A stretch of 64,000 nucleotides of DNA from JAWMQL01 sp033283165 (GCA_033283165.1 JAWMQL010000002.1:868001-932000), one strand, 5' to 3'; shown: positions 51,839 to 61,017, numbered from the stretch's first letter. Notes: generated by a model from the sequence alone, not told the origin. Program-made: numbers and translations.

Positions 51839-51949
51839 AATTTTCCCCTTCAGACTCCCCGGGAAGCATGGAGCCTGTCTTATCAGATAGTGGTAACAAG
51901 TTTTCTTATTTCCGCGGCTTCTCGCGCCGCTGATGGGGCCCATCATACT

Positions 51950-52115
51950 CTCGGAATCGGGAGTTATCCACACATTTTTTGCACCGCAAAAAATCATTTA
52001 TCCTTTTAATTATCAATTACTTATGATTTTTCAGTACGTTTTCTGATCGATCAAAAGAAAAATTTTCGGGATAAGTTTTCCTGTGGATAATTTGTAGATA
52101 ACTTTTGTGAAATAT
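51950..52115. other. oriC: Probable chromosomal origin oriC
   Basis: The 511-base gap between divergent dnaA and rpmH holds a perfect DnaA box on the plus strand (TTATCCACA, 51964-51972), a perfect one on the minus strand (TGTGGATAA, 52082-52090), and a one-mismatch box right after it (TGTAGATAA, 52093-52101). Between them is a strongly AT-rich tract (about 51975-52075) with two adjacent GATC sites near 52044-52051, suitable as an unwinding element. The position matches oriC in pseudomonads. Confidence 0.85.
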
Positions 52116-52240
52116 GTGGGCTGATGGCCACAGGCGGCTAGTTTACTGGGCTTGCCGTTTTCCCGCCGGTCCAGAGTCAGGGAGTTCATCCACCCGCCTC
52201 GCCAGCGCTGCAAACAATACCCTTTTTCCGCCCGCGGCAA

Positions 52241-52269
52241 TTGAATTACGGCGGTCATTTCACTAGAAT
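52241..52269 (+). promoter_or_regulatory. rpmH promoter
   Basis: TTGAAT (52241-52246) and TAGAAT (52264-52269) are spaced by 17 bases, a good sigma70-type promoter 80 bases before rpmH. Confidence 0.75.
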
Positions 52270-52349
52270 AGCCCACCTTTTTTTGCGCCCACTGCCAGGT
52301 CACTCCGAGCACGAGGGCATTACTGTTTCTTATATATAGGTAGCTAACG

Positions 52350-52484
52350 ATGAAGAGAACATTCCAGCCCAGCGTATTGAAGCGCAAGCGCACCCACGGT
52401 TTCCGCGCCCGCATGGCCACCAAGGGCGGTCGTCAGGTACTGAACCGTCGTCGGGCAAAGGGCCGCAAGCAGCTGTCTGCCTGA
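52350..52484 (+). CDS. rpmH: 50S ribosomal protein L34
   Basis: A 44-residue, very basic ribosomal protein starting MKRTFQPSVLKRKRTHGF and ending with RKQLSA, essentially the family consensus. An AGGTAG ribosome binding site lies before the ATG. It is the first gene of the rpmH-rnpA-yidD-yidC cluster, the usual arrangement next to oriC. Confidence 0.97.
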   Translation: MKRTFQPSVLKRKRTHGFRARMATKGGRQVLNRRRAKGRKQLSA

Positions 52485-52490
52485 TCCGGC

Positions 52491-52889
52491 GTGGCATCGG
52501 GTAAGCAACCGGATGCCGGGTTCGGCAAGGACAAGCGCTTACTCCATGCCAGCGACTACGGCCGTGTATTTGACGGCGCCGAGGCAAGAGCCTCACACAA
52601 GCACCTTCTTCTCCTGGCAATTCGCAACCACAGACCCGGGCATCGCCTGGGTCTTGTCATAGCCAAGAAAAACGTTCGACTGGCGGTACAACGCAACCGT
52701 ATCAAGCGCCTGGCGCGGGAGCTGTTTCGTCAACTACCCCCCGGCGAGCCCGCCCTGGACGTGGTATTACTGGCCAGGCGTGGCCTGGATCAGTTGGATA
52801 ATGAACAGCTATCCACTATATTGCGGCAGCAGTGGCAGAAACTGGGCCGCCACGCCGCCAAACTGGAATCGGGTAACAGCAGAGATTAA
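52491..52889 (+). CDS. rnpA: Ribonuclease P protein component
   Basis: A 132-residue basic protein that assists the RNase P ribozyme in tRNA 5' maturation. The family RNR-type motif is present as RLAVQRNRIKRLARELFR, with LGLVIAKKNV just before and DVVLLARRGL after. It starts with a GTG six bases after rpmH, and its stop overlaps the yidD start by one base. Confidence 0.94.
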   Translation: MASGKQPDAGFGKDKRLLHASDYGRVFDGAEARASHKHLLLLAIRNHRPGHRLGLVIAKKNVRLAVQRNRIKRLARELFRQLPPGEPALDVVLLARRGLDQLDNEQLSTILRQQWQKLGRHAAKLESGNSRD

Positions 52890-53119
52890 TGATGCGTCGC
52901 GTGGTGATTTTCTTTATCAACTGTTACAAGGTCATGCTCAGTCCTTTCCTGGGTTACAACTGCCGTTTCTATCCCAGTTGTTCCAGTTACGCCCAGGAAG
53001 CCATTGCCAGTCACGGGGTCATAAAAGGAAGCTACCTGGCGATACGGCGAATCAGCCGTTGCCATCCCTGGCATGAAGGCGGTGTGGACCCGGTGCCACC
53101 CTGCAACCACTCTCACTGA
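52889..53119 (+). CDS. yidD: Membrane protein insertion efficiency factor YidD
   Basis: A 76-residue small membrane-associated protein with the family pattern FFINCYKVMLSPFLGYNCRF, YPSCSSYAQEAI and RCHPWHEGGVDPVP. It assists YidC-dependent insertion. Two adjacent ATGs (52889 and 52892) are possible starts. It sits between rnpA and yidC as in most bacteria. Confidence 0.94.
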   Translation: MMRRVVIFFINCYKVMLSPFLGYNCRFYPSCSSYAQEAIASHGVIKGSYLAIRRISRCHPWHEGGVDPVPPCNHSH

Positions 53120-53134
53120 TTACCGAAGCTGACT

Positions 53135-54838
53135 ATGGATTTGCAACGTACATTGCTCATCGGCGCTATTGCGCTGTTGTCTTTCATGCTCCTGACCGAA
53201 TGGGTATCTTTCAAGGAAGCGAAAAAAGAGAGCGCGACAACGGAAACGGCGCGCCTGATTACCAACGGCACACCAACGCAGTCGCCTGCCGAATTGCCGG
53301 AGCCGGTGGACGAGGCAGCAGACGACCTGCCCGCGGTACCCCAGGACGACCATCCAGCACAGGCGCAGGCACAGGAACAGGCCGCGGCCACCCCCGAACA
53401 TCGCATTGTCCAGGTTCACACCGATACCCTGCAAATGGCGATTGACCTGCAGGGCGGCGACATCATCGAACTGTCCCTGCCCAGGTATCTGGCGAAGCTC
53501 AACGAACCGGACAATCCTTACGTACTGCTGGAACAGAACGACCAGCGTATCTACGTCGCCCAGAGCGGATTGATCGGAGAAAATGGTATCGACCGCGAGG
53601 GCCGTGCCCGTTTCACCGCTGCCGCCGATCGATTTGACCTGGCCCCCGGGCAGGATGAACTGGTCGTCGACCTGCATTACCAGGGTGACGACAGCGTCGA
53701 CATCACCAAGCGCTTCACCCTGCACCGCGGCGACTACGTGGTAAGCGTACAATACCTGATCGAGAACAAGGGCAGCGAACGCTGGCAGGCCAACCTGTTC
53801 GGCCAGATCAAGCGCGACTCCAGCCCCCAGCCCTACAGTAGTTCTTCCGGCATGGGTCTGAAACCCTTCCTGGGCGCGGCCATTACCCAGCCCGACGAGC
53901 GCTTCACCAAGTTCAGCTTCACGGATATGGCCGAAGAACCGTTCAAGAAGAGCCTGCCCGGCGGCTGGATCGCCATGATCCAGCACTATTTTCTAAGCGC
54001 CTGGATTCCCGACGCGAACCAGAGCCATACCTACAGCACCCGGGTCACCCGCAGCGGATTCAATATCGCCGGTTTCACCAGCCCCGCCACCGTAGTCGAT
54101 CCCGGTCAGTCGGCCACCGTGGGCGCCCAGTTCTACGCCGGTCCCAAGGACCAGTACCGGCTGGAGGAAATCTCTCCCTATCTGGACCTGAGTGTCGACT
54201 ACGGCTGGCTGTGGTGGATCGCCCAGCCCCTGTTCTGGCTGATGATCAAGATTCACGCCCTGGTGGGTAACTGGGGCGTCGCCATTATCCTGCTGACCGT
54301 GCTGATAAAAGGCGCCTTCTTCAAGCTGTCGGCCACCAGCTACAAGTCCATGGCCAATATGCGCCGGGTGCAACCGAAAATGCAGGCCATTCGCGAGGAA
54401 TTCGCGGACGACAAACAAAAACAGTCCCAGGCCATGATGGACCTGTACCGGAAGGAGAAGATCAACCCCATGGGCGGCTGCCTGCCGATACTGGTCCAGA
54501 TGCCGGTCTTCATCGCCCTGTACTGGGTCCTGATGGAAAGCGTGGAATTGCGCCAGTCCCCCTTCATCCTGTGGATCGACGACCTGTCGGTGATGGATCC
54601 CTACTTTGTGCTGCCCCTGATCATGGGTGCCAGCATGTGGTTCATGCAGAAGCTGAACCCGCCGCCACCGGATCCCATGCAGGCCAAGATCATGCAGTGG
54701 ATGCCCGTGATGTTCACCTTCTTCTTCCTCTGGTTCCCGGCCGGCCTGGTCCTGTATTGGGTGGTCAACAACCTGTTGTCCATGGCCCAGCAATTCATCA
54801 TCACCCGCCAGATCGAGAAGGCCGCCGAAGGGGCCTGA
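53135..54838 (+). CDS. yidC: Membrane protein insertase YidC
   Basis: A 567-residue YidC1-type insertase. An N-terminal membrane segment (TLLIGAIALLSFMLLTEWV) is followed by a low-complexity linker (about 25-90, Ala/Glu/Gln-rich), a periplasmic domain (about 90-350) and the five-helix core with WGVAIILLTVLIKGAFFKLS, YKSMANMRRVQPKMQ and LPILVQMPVFIALYWVLMES. It integrates inner-membrane proteins with or without SecYEG, including subunits of the ATP synthase encoded nearby. Confidence 0.96.
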   Translation: MDLQRTLLIGAIALLSFMLLTEWVSFKEAKKESATTETARLITNGTPTQSPAELPEPVDEAADDLPAVPQDDHPAQAQAQEQAAATPEHRIVQVHTDTLQMAIDLQGGDIIELSLPRYLAKLNEPDNPYVLLEQNDQRIYVAQSGLIGENGIDREGRARFTAAADRFDLAPGQDELVVDLHYQGDDSVDITKRFTLHRGDYVVSVQYLIENKGSERWQANLFGQIKRDSSPQPYSSSSGMGLKPFLGAAITQPDERFTKFSFTDMAEEPFKKSLPGGWIAMIQHYFLSAWIPDANQSHTYSTRVTRSGFNIAGFTSPATVVDPGQSATVGAQFYAGPKDQYRLEEISPYLDLSVDYGWLWWIAQPLFWLMIKIHALVGNWGVAIILLTVLIKGAFFKLSATSYKSMANMRRVQPKMQAIREEFADDKQKQSQAMMDLYRKEKINPMGGCLPILVQMPVFIALYWVLMESVELRQSPFILWIDDLSVMDPYFVLPLIMGASMWFMQKLNPPPPDPMQAKIMQWMPVMFTFFFLWFPAGLVLYWVVNNLLSMAQQFIITRQIEKAAEGA

Positions 54839-54841
54839 CCC

Positions 54842-56200
54842 GTGCACGCCGACACCATAGCAGCCATCGCCACGGCACCGGGGCGGGGCGGTGTCGGCAT
54901 CGTGCGCCTGTCGGGGCCGGACGCGCTGGCAGTCGGCGAGGCCATCTGCCGCCGGGCGCTGGAGCCCCGCCACGCCCACTTCGCCCGGTTCCACGATAGC
55001 GAGGGGCAGGTACTCGATACCGGTGTTGCGATCTTCTTCGCCAGTCCCCACTCCTTCACCGGGGAGGACGTGGTGGAACTGCAGGGTCATGGCGGCCCCG
55101 TCATCCTCGACCTGCTCCTGCGCGAATGCTGCGCGCGCGGAGCCCGGCTGGCGCGCCCCGGGGAATTTTCGGAACGGGCCTACCTGAACGACAAAATCGA
55201 CCTGGCCCAGGCCGAGGCCATTGCCGACCTGATTGCAAGCACCACGGAGCAGGCCGCCCGCAATGCCAGCCGCTCCCTGCAGGGTGAGTTCTCCCGTCGC
55301 ATCGACGAACTGGTGGAGTCGGTCACCGCCCTGCGGGTCTACGTGGAGGCCGCTATCGACTTTCCCGAGGAAGAAATCGATTTTCTCGCCGACGGCCAGG
55401 TGCGGCAGCAGTTGGAGGCTATTATTGCCCGGCTGCAAACGGTGCTGCATGCGGCACGCCAGGGCAGCCTGACCCGGGAGGGCATGAAACTGGTGATCGC
55501 CGGGCGCCCGAACGCCGGCAAGTCCAGCCTGCTCAACGCCCTTTCCGGCCAGGACAGCGCCATCGTCACCCCCATCGAGGGCACCACCCGCGACGTGCTG
55601 CGGGAACATATCCAGATCGACGGGATGCCGCTCCATGTGGTGGATACCGCCGGACTGCGAGACAGCAGCGACCAGGTGGAGCAGGAGGGTATCCGCCGGG
55701 CCTGGCGTGAAATGGAGACCGCCGACCGCATCCTGCTGGTCGTGGACAGCACCGATCCAAAGGACCAGGATCCCGACCAGATCTGGCCTGAGAAAAACCG
55801 CCACCAGACCCGGGATATCCCGGTCACGGTTATCCACAACAAGTGTGACCTGAGCGGCACACCGCCCGGCGTCGAACAGGGGCCCAATGGTGCGCTGATT
55901 CACCTGTCGGCGAAGACCGGCCAGGGACTGGCGGAACTGCGCGACCACCTGAAAGCCAGCATGGGTTACCGCGCCGGCGGTGAGGGCAGCTTTTCCGCCA
56001 GGCGGCGCCACCTGCAGGCCCTGCAGCAGGCCGCGGATTTCCTGGACACCGGCCTGGCACAGTTGCTGGGCGCCGGGGCAGGCGAGTTGCTCGCGGAGGA
56101 TCTGCGGCAGTGCCAGAACGCCCTCGGGGAAATCACCGGAGCCGTCAGCTCGGACGAGTTGCTGGGCAAAATCTTCTCCAGCTTCTGCATCGGCAAATAA
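54842..56200 (+). CDS. mnmE: tRNA-5-carboxymethylaminomethyl-2-thiouridine GTPase MnmE
   Basis: A 452-residue GTPase that works with MnmG to modify U34 of certain tRNAs. The N-terminal folate-binding part has TIAAIATAPGRGGVGIVRLSG. The G domain has GRPNAGKSSLLNALSGQ, TTRD and DTAGLRD. The C-terminal catalytic Cys motif CIGK is intact. The GTG start lies three bases after the yidC stop. Confidence 0.96.
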   Translation: MHADTIAAIATAPGRGGVGIVRLSGPDALAVGEAICRRALEPRHAHFARFHDSEGQVLDTGVAIFFASPHSFTGEDVVELQGHGGPVILDLLLRECCARGARLARPGEFSERAYLNDKIDLAQAEAIADLIASTTEQAARNASRSLQGEFSRRIDELVESVTALRVYVEAAIDFPEEEIDFLADGQVRQQLEAIIARLQTVLHAARQGSLTREGMKLVIAGRPNAGKSSLLNALSGQDSAIVTPIEGTTRDVLREHIQIDGMPLHVVDTAGLRDSSDQVEQEGIRRAWREMETADRILLVVDSTDPKDQDPDQIWPEKNRHQTRDIPVTVIHNKCDLSGTPPGVEQGPNGALIHLSAKTGQGLAELRDHLKASMGYRAGGEGSFSARRRHLQALQQAADFLDTGLAQLLGAGAGELLAEDLRQCQNALGEITGAVSSDELLGKIFSSFCIGK

Positions 56201-56550
56201 AATCCACAGTTAAACCACAGACTGCGCCAACGTCGCCCACAGGCAACGCCGCGCTGTGAACAGATGCCCGACAAAGGTGGGGAGGAAAAGGGGACTATCC
56301 ACCGCTCACCGCCGGGGCCAGAATTCCATCCACGGCAGTGACCGACTTGCCCATAGCTTCAGCACCGCTTGCGGGCAGGATGCCACGGGCTTTCCTACAC
56401 CCTTGTACTTCCCCTAAGGCGCTGAAATGGTGAGGAAATAAGGGCTTTTCCACAGCGGAACGGGAGACCATTAATTACAACAACAATAATCTTTTCTCTA
56501 TATACCTATATATGTATTACTTATTTAATAAGCTAATCATTCCCATAAGT
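56201..56550. other. Intergenic region with DnaA-box-like motifs and AT-rich tract
   Basis: Between mnmE and mnmG lie about 530 bases with no gene. The first part holds several TCCACA-type words (AAATCCACA near 56203, CTATCCACC near 56294, TTTTCCACA at 56446-56454, the last one mismatch from a DnaA box). An AT-rich stretch (about 56470-56545) with TATATACCTATATATG follows. In enterobacteria oriC sits upstream of mnmG, so this might be a relic or auxiliary initiation region; the principal oriC is at dnaA. Confidence 0.4.
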
Positions 56551-56551
56551 C

Positions 56552-56616
56552 GTCATCCCGGCGAAAGCCGGGATCCATTACCCGGCTTCCTGGATTCCCG
56601 CTTTCGCGGGAATGAC
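56552..56616. repeat. Dispersed-type palindromic repeat
   Basis: Two 26-base arms (56552-56577 and 56591-56616) form an imperfect inverted repeat around a 13-base loop. Each arm is itself a small hairpin (CCCGGCGAAAGCCGGG and TCCCGCTTTCGCGGGA). The GTCATcCCgGCGAAAGC type is a common dispersed intergenic repeat in proteobacteria. Confidence 0.85.
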
Positions 56617-56672
56617 GAGAATAGTCGAGGGAATGAAGAGGATGGCGACATAAGAAACCTCGCGGACAAATT

Positions 56673-56700
56673 TTGTACAATGCCCGGCAACCGGTATAAT
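56673..56700 (+). promoter_or_regulatory. mnmG promoter
   Basis: TTGTAC (56673-56678) and a perfect TATAAT (56695-56700) are 16 bases apart, 30 bases before the mnmG start. Confidence 0.75.
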
Positions 56701-56730
56701 CCCGCGCCCCGACTATGCAGGTGAATTCTG

Positions 56731-58632
56731 GTGGAGTACCCACAACAGTTTGATGTCATCGTGATCGGCGGCGGCCACGCCGGGACCGAGGCTTGCCTGG
56801 CGGCCGCCCGCATGGGTTGCCGTACCCTGCTGTTGACCCACTCGGTGGATACCCTCGGGCAGATGTCCTGCAACCCGGCCATCGGCGGCATCGGCAAAAG
56901 CCACCTGGTGAAGGAAGTCGATGCACTGGGCGGGGCCATGGCCCGGGCGACAGATCGCGCGGGCATCCAGTTCCGGGTACTCAACTCGCGTAAGGGACCG
57001 GCGGTACGTGCAACCCGCGCCCAGGCTGACCGGGTCCTGTACCGTAACGCCATCCGGGAAATCCTCGAGGCGCAACCCAACCTCGCCATTTTCCAGCAAG
57101 CGGTGGACGACCTGGTGCTCGAACAGGGCCGGGTAGCCGGCGCTGTCACCCAGATGGGACTGGTGTTCCGTGCACCCCGGGTGGTGTTGACCACCGGCAC
57201 CTTTCTCGGCGGCAAGATCCACATTGGCCTGGACAACCACGCGGGCGGTCGCGCCGGGGATCCCCCCTCCATCGCCCTGGCCCAGCGCCTGCGCGAGCTG
57301 CCGTTCCGGGTCGAGCGGCTCAAAACCGGCACACCGCCCAGGATCGATGCCCGCAGCGTGGACTTCTCCGGCCTGGAGGAGCAGTGGGGAGATGCCCCCG
57401 TGCCGGTCATGTCCTTCCTCGGCAATGCGGCTGAGCACCCGGAGCAGCGCTGCTGCTGGATCACCCACACCAATGAACGCACCCACGATATCATTCGCGG
57501 CGGCCTGGATCGCTCGCCCATGTATTCGGGTGTTATCGAGGGGACCGGGCCGCGTTACTGCCCCAGCATCGAGGACAAGATTCATCGCTTTGCCGACAAG
57601 AGCTCGCACCAGGTGTTCATCGAACCGGAGGGCCTGTCCACCAGCGAACTTTACCCCAACGGTATCTCCACCAGCCTGCCCTTCGACGTGCAGCTGGCAC
57701 TGGTGCACTCCATCAAGGGGTTCGAGAATGCCCATATCACCCGGCCCGGTTACGCCATCGAGTACGACTTTTTCGATCCCCGGGACCTGCAGCATTCGCT
57801 GGAAACCCGGGCGGTGCCGGGCCTGTACTTCGCCGGCCAGATCAACGGCACGACCGGCTACGAGGAGGCGGCTGCGCAGGGTCTGCTGGCCGGCCTGAAC
57901 GCGGCCCTGGCAGTGCGCGGCGAAGCACCCTGGTGCCCGCGGCGGGACGAGGCCTATATCGGGGTGCTGGTGGATGACCTGATCACCCTGGGGACGCTGG
58001 AGCCCTACCGCATGTTCACCTCGCGCGCGGAGTACCGGCTGCTCCTGCGGGAGGACAATGCCGATCTGCGCCTGACGGAACGGGGCCGGCAGCTGGGACT
58101 GGTGGACGATGCCCGCTGGCAGCGTTTCGAACACAAACGGGAAGCCATCGAGCGCGAGAGCGCGCGCCTGGCCACCACCTTCATCCACCCGAACACGGCC
58201 GAGGCCGAGGCCCTGGCCGGCAAGTTGAAAACGCCCCTGGGACGGGAGTACTCACTGGCGGACCTGCTGAAACGGCCGGAACTGGAGTACCGGGACGTGG
58301 CCGCCCTCAAGGGCCAGCCGACCGCCGATCCACAGGCCGCCGAACAGGTCGCAATCCAGGCCCGCTACGCCGGCTATATCGATCGCCAGCAGCAGGAAAT
58401 CGACCGCCTGCGCCGCTACGAGGACCTGGGCCTGCCGCCGGAACTGGACTACCGGCAGGTGGAAGGCCTGTCCAACGAGATGAAGCAGAAACTGGGCGAG
58501 GCCCGGCCCCGGACCCTGGCCCACGCCGGGCGCATTCCCGGCGTGACGCCGGCGGCCCTGTCCCTGTTACTGATCTACCTGAAGAAACGCGGGCAGTTGG
58601 AGAGTGCCGCTGCAGCACGCAAGACGGCCTGA
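56731..58632 (+). CDS. mnmG: tRNA uridine-5-carboxymethylaminomethyl modification enzyme MnmG
   Basis: A 633-residue FAD protein, partner of MnmE in cmnm5U34 synthesis. It has DVIVIGGGHAGTEACLAAARMG, DTLGQMSCNPAIGGIGK and the C-terminal YEGYI/helical tRNA-binding region (ending GVTPAALSLLLIYLKKR). A GTG start with AGGTG upstream is supported by the family N-terminus (EYPQQFDVI). It heads the mnmG-rsmG-parA-parB run. Confidence 0.97.
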   Translation: MEYPQQFDVIVIGGGHAGTEACLAAARMGCRTLLLTHSVDTLGQMSCNPAIGGIGKSHLVKEVDALGGAMARATDRAGIQFRVLNSRKGPAVRATRAQADRVLYRNAIREILEAQPNLAIFQQAVDDLVLEQGRVAGAVTQMGLVFRAPRVVLTTGTFLGGKIHIGLDNHAGGRAGDPPSIALAQRLRELPFRVERLKTGTPPRIDARSVDFSGLEEQWGDAPVPVMSFLGNAAEHPEQRCCWITHTNERTHDIIRGGLDRSPMYSGVIEGTGPRYCPSIEDKIHRFADKSSHQVFIEPEGLSTSELYPNGISTSLPFDVQLALVHSIKGFENAHITRPGYAIEYDFFDPRDLQHSLETRAVPGLYFAGQINGTTGYEEAAAQGLLAGLNAALAVRGEAPWCPRRDEAYIGVLVDDLITLGTLEPYRMFTSRAEYRLLLREDNADLRLTERGRQLGLVDDARWQRFEHKREAIERESARLATTFIHPNTAEAEALAGKLKTPLGREYSLADLLKRPELEYRDVAALKGQPTADPQAAEQVAIQARYAGYIDRQQQEIDRLRRYEDLGLPPELDYRQVEGLSNEMKQKLGEARPRTLAHAGRIPGVTPAALSLLLIYLKKRGQLESAAAARKTA

Positions 58633-59277
58633 GTGACCCACCCCCAGGCACAGTGGCTCGCACGGGGGGCGGACACCCTGGGACTGGCGCTGTCCCCGGA
58701 CCAGCTCGACGCCCTGCTACAGTACCTCGACCTGATGGCTCGCTGGAACCGGGCGTACAACCTGACCGCGGTGCGCGAACCGCAGCAGATGGTGGTGCGC
58801 CACCTGCTGGACAGCCTGGCGATAGCGCCCTACCTCCGGGGTCAGCGCCTTATCGACGTCGGCACCGGCGGTGGCCTGCCCGGTGTGCCACTGGCCATCT
58901 GCTGTCCGCAGCACGAATTTCACCTGCTGGACAGCAACGGCAAGAAGACCCGCTTTCTTTTTCAGGTGAAAACAGCGCTGGGCTTGGATACTATGAGTGT
59001 CCACCATGCGCGAGTGGAAACCTTCCGGCCGGAGCAGGACTACGACGCGGTGCTCTCCCGCGCCTTTGCCTCACTGGATGATATGGTGACGGGCTGCAGT
59101 CATTTGCTGGGCCCGGGCGGTCTTTTCCTGGCGATGAAAGGGGTGTACCCGGAACAGGAACTGGCCGCCGTGGCCGATCGCTGTGACTTGCGCGCCGTGC
59201 ACAAGCTGTCGGTACCGGGACTGGAGGAGGAGCGCCACCTGGTGGTGTTGGCCAGCCGGCCGCGGGACGGCGCATAG
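58633..59277 (+). CDS. rsmG: 16S rRNA (guanine527-N7)-methyltransferase
   Basis: A 214-residue SAM-dependent methyltransferase that modifies G527 of 16S rRNA. It carries WNRAYNLTAVREPQQMVVRHLLDSL, the SAM motif LIDVGTGGGLPGVPLAI and SRAFASLDDMV. The GTG start immediately follows the mnmG TGA. The position between mnmG and parA is standard. Confidence 0.95.
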   Translation: MTHPQAQWLARGADTLGLALSPDQLDALLQYLDLMARWNRAYNLTAVREPQQMVVRHLLDSLAIAPYLRGQRLIDVGTGGGLPGVPLAICCPQHEFHLLDSNGKKTRFLFQVKTALGLDTMSVHHARVETFRPEQDYDAVLSRAFASLDDMVTGCSHLLGPGGLFLAMKGVYPEQELAAVADRCDLRAVHKLSVPGLEEERHLVVLASRPRDGA

Positions 59278-59295
59278 GGGATTGGGGACCAGTCA

Positions 59296-60117
59296 GTGGC
59301 AAGAATCGTAGCAATCGCAAACCAGAAAGGCGGGGTCGGCAAAACCACCACCTGCGTCAACCTGGCGGCTTCCCTGGCGGCGATGAAAAAACGGGTGCTG
59401 CTGGTCGATCTCGACCCCCAGGGTAATGCCACCACCGGCAGCGGGGTCGACAAATACGGCGTGGAGCGGTCCATCTACGATGTGCTGGTGCACCGGGCGC
59501 CGGTCCACCTGGTGGTGCAACCCGCTGGCGAGGCGGGCTTTGACGTGTTGCCCTCCAACGGCGACCTGACTGCCGCCGAGGTGGAACTGATCGGGGTCGA
59601 ACAGCGGGAGCGGCGCCTGCGCAGCGCACTGGCCGAAGTCGCCCCGAACTACGATTACATGCTGGTGGATTGTCCTCCCTCCCTGAACCTGCTGACCCTC
59701 AACGGCCTGGTCGCGGCCAACGGTGTCATCATTGCCATGCAGTGCGAGTATTTCGCCCTGGAGGGATTGTCCGCCCTGCTCGACACCATCCACCAGATAG
59801 CCGACTCGGTAAATCCCGACCTGCAGGTGGAGGGCATCCTGCGCACCATGTACGACCCGCGCAACAGCCTGACCAACGAGGTCTCCTCCCAGCTGCACAG
59901 TCACTTCGGGGACAAGGTGTACCGCACCGTGGTGCCGCGCAATATTCGCCTGGCGGAGGCACCGAGCTACGGCCTGCCTGCCATGCATTACGACAAGTAC
60001 TCGCGCGGCTCCAAGGCCTACATGGCGCTGGCCGGGGAAATTATCCGCCGGGAGGAAAAACTGGCCGCCATGGCGGAGGCCGGCAGCCCCGAGACAACGG
60101 AACCGATGCATGTCTAA
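59296..60117 (+). CDS. parA: Chromosome partitioning ATPase ParA (Soj)
   Basis: A 273-residue deviant Walker ATPase that drives origin segregation with ParB. It has ANQKGGVGKTTTCVNLAASLA (deviant Walker A), LVDLDPQGNATTG and MLVDCPPSLNLLTLN. It starts with a GTG 18 bases after rsmG and overlaps parB by eight bases. Confidence 0.95.
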   Translation: MARIVAIANQKGGVGKTTTCVNLAASLAAMKKRVLLVDLDPQGNATTGSGVDKYGVERSIYDVLVHRAPVHLVVQPAGEAGFDVLPSNGDLTAAEVELIGVEQRERRLRSALAEVAPNYDYMLVDCPPSLNLLTLNGLVAANGVIIAMQCEYFALEGLSALLDTIHQIADSVNPDLQVEGILRTMYDPRNSLTNEVSSQLHSHFGDKVYRTVVPRNIRLAEAPSYGLPAMHYDKYSRGSKAYMALAGEIIRREEKLAAMAEAGSPETTEPMHV

Positions 60118-61003
60118 AAAACGCCACCTGGGTCGCGGCCTGGATGCCCTGCTGGGTGCCGGGGCCGCGTCTCGCGGGATGTCGCAGGAGGGGGATCGGC
60201 CTGCCGCCGAATCGGCGGGGCCGGAGGAGCGACTGCTGAAAGAATTGCCGGTGGACCTGGTCCAGCGCGGCAAGTACCAGCCGCGCCGGGACATCGATCC
60301 GGAATCCCTGCAGGAACTGGCCGACAGTATCAAGGCCCAAGGCGTGATGCAGCCCATCGTCGTGCGGCCGATCTCGGATCGCAAGTACGAGATCATTGCC
60401 GGCGAGCGGCGTTGGCGAGCCACCCAGCTGGCGGGACTGGACATCATTCCCGCGGTGGTCAGGGACGTTTCCGACGAGGCGGCCATTGCCATGGCCCTGA
60501 TCGAGAACATCCAGCGGGAGGACCTGAACCCGATCGAGGAGGCCGTGGCCCTGCAGCGCCTGCAGCAGGAATTCGAACTCTCCCAGCAACAGGTGGCGGA
60601 TGCGGTGGGCAAATCCCGCTCCACGGTGGCCAACCTGTTGCGCCTGATGACCCTGCAGGATGACGTGCGAACCATGGTTGAACACGGCGACCTGGAAATG
60701 GGCCACGCCCGGGCCCTGCTGGCACTGGACGGGGCCGCCCAGTCCCAGGCGGCGCGCTCGGTGGTCGGCCGCGGCCTGTCCGTGCGCCAGACCGAGGCCC
60801 TGGTGCGCAACCTGCTCACCCGCAAGGACCGGCCCAGGGCGCCGATCAGCCAGGACCCGGATATCCGCCGACTGCAGGACGAGTTGTCGGAAAAAGTCGG
60901 GGCCCGGGTGCAGATTCAGCACTCGGCCAGGGGCAAGGGAAAACTGGTCCTCAATTACAACAGCCTGGATGAACTGGACGGCATATTGAGTCACTTCAAG
61001 TAG
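60110..61003 (+). CDS. parB: Chromosome partitioning protein ParB (Spo0J)
   Basis: A 297-residue centromere-binding CTPase. The N-terminal ParA-stimulating region (KKRHLGRGLDALLG) leads to the CTP-binding ParB/Srx domain with YQPRRDIDPESLQELADSI and IIAGERRWRA (arginine patch), ENIQREDLNPIEEA, the HTH (LSQQQVADAVGKSRSTVANLLRL) and a C-terminal dimerisation part. It should bind the two parS sites in recF. An inverted repeat follows the stop. Confidence 0.96.
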   Translation: MSKKRHLGRGLDALLGAGAASRGMSQEGDRPAAESAGPEERLLKELPVDLVQRGKYQPRRDIDPESLQELADSIKAQGVMQPIVVRPISDRKYEIIAGERRWRATQLAGLDIIPAVVRDVSDEAAIAMALIENIQREDLNPIEEAVALQRLQQEFELSQQQVADAVGKSRSTVANLLRLMTLQDDVRTMVEHGDLEMGHARALLALDGAAQSQAARSVVGRGLSVRQTEALVRNLLTRKDRPRAPISQDPDIRRLQDELSEKVGARVQIQHSARGKGKLVLNYNSLDELDGILSHFK

Positions 61004-61017
61004 GGTGATTCCACCCC

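Noticed and set aside
53993..56011. 672-residue open frame antisense to yidC/mnmE
   Set aside because: Spans the junction of two well-identified genes and has no domain.
59293..60825. 510-residue open frame antisense to parA/parB
   Set aside because: Covers two genes with clear motifs in the other direction.
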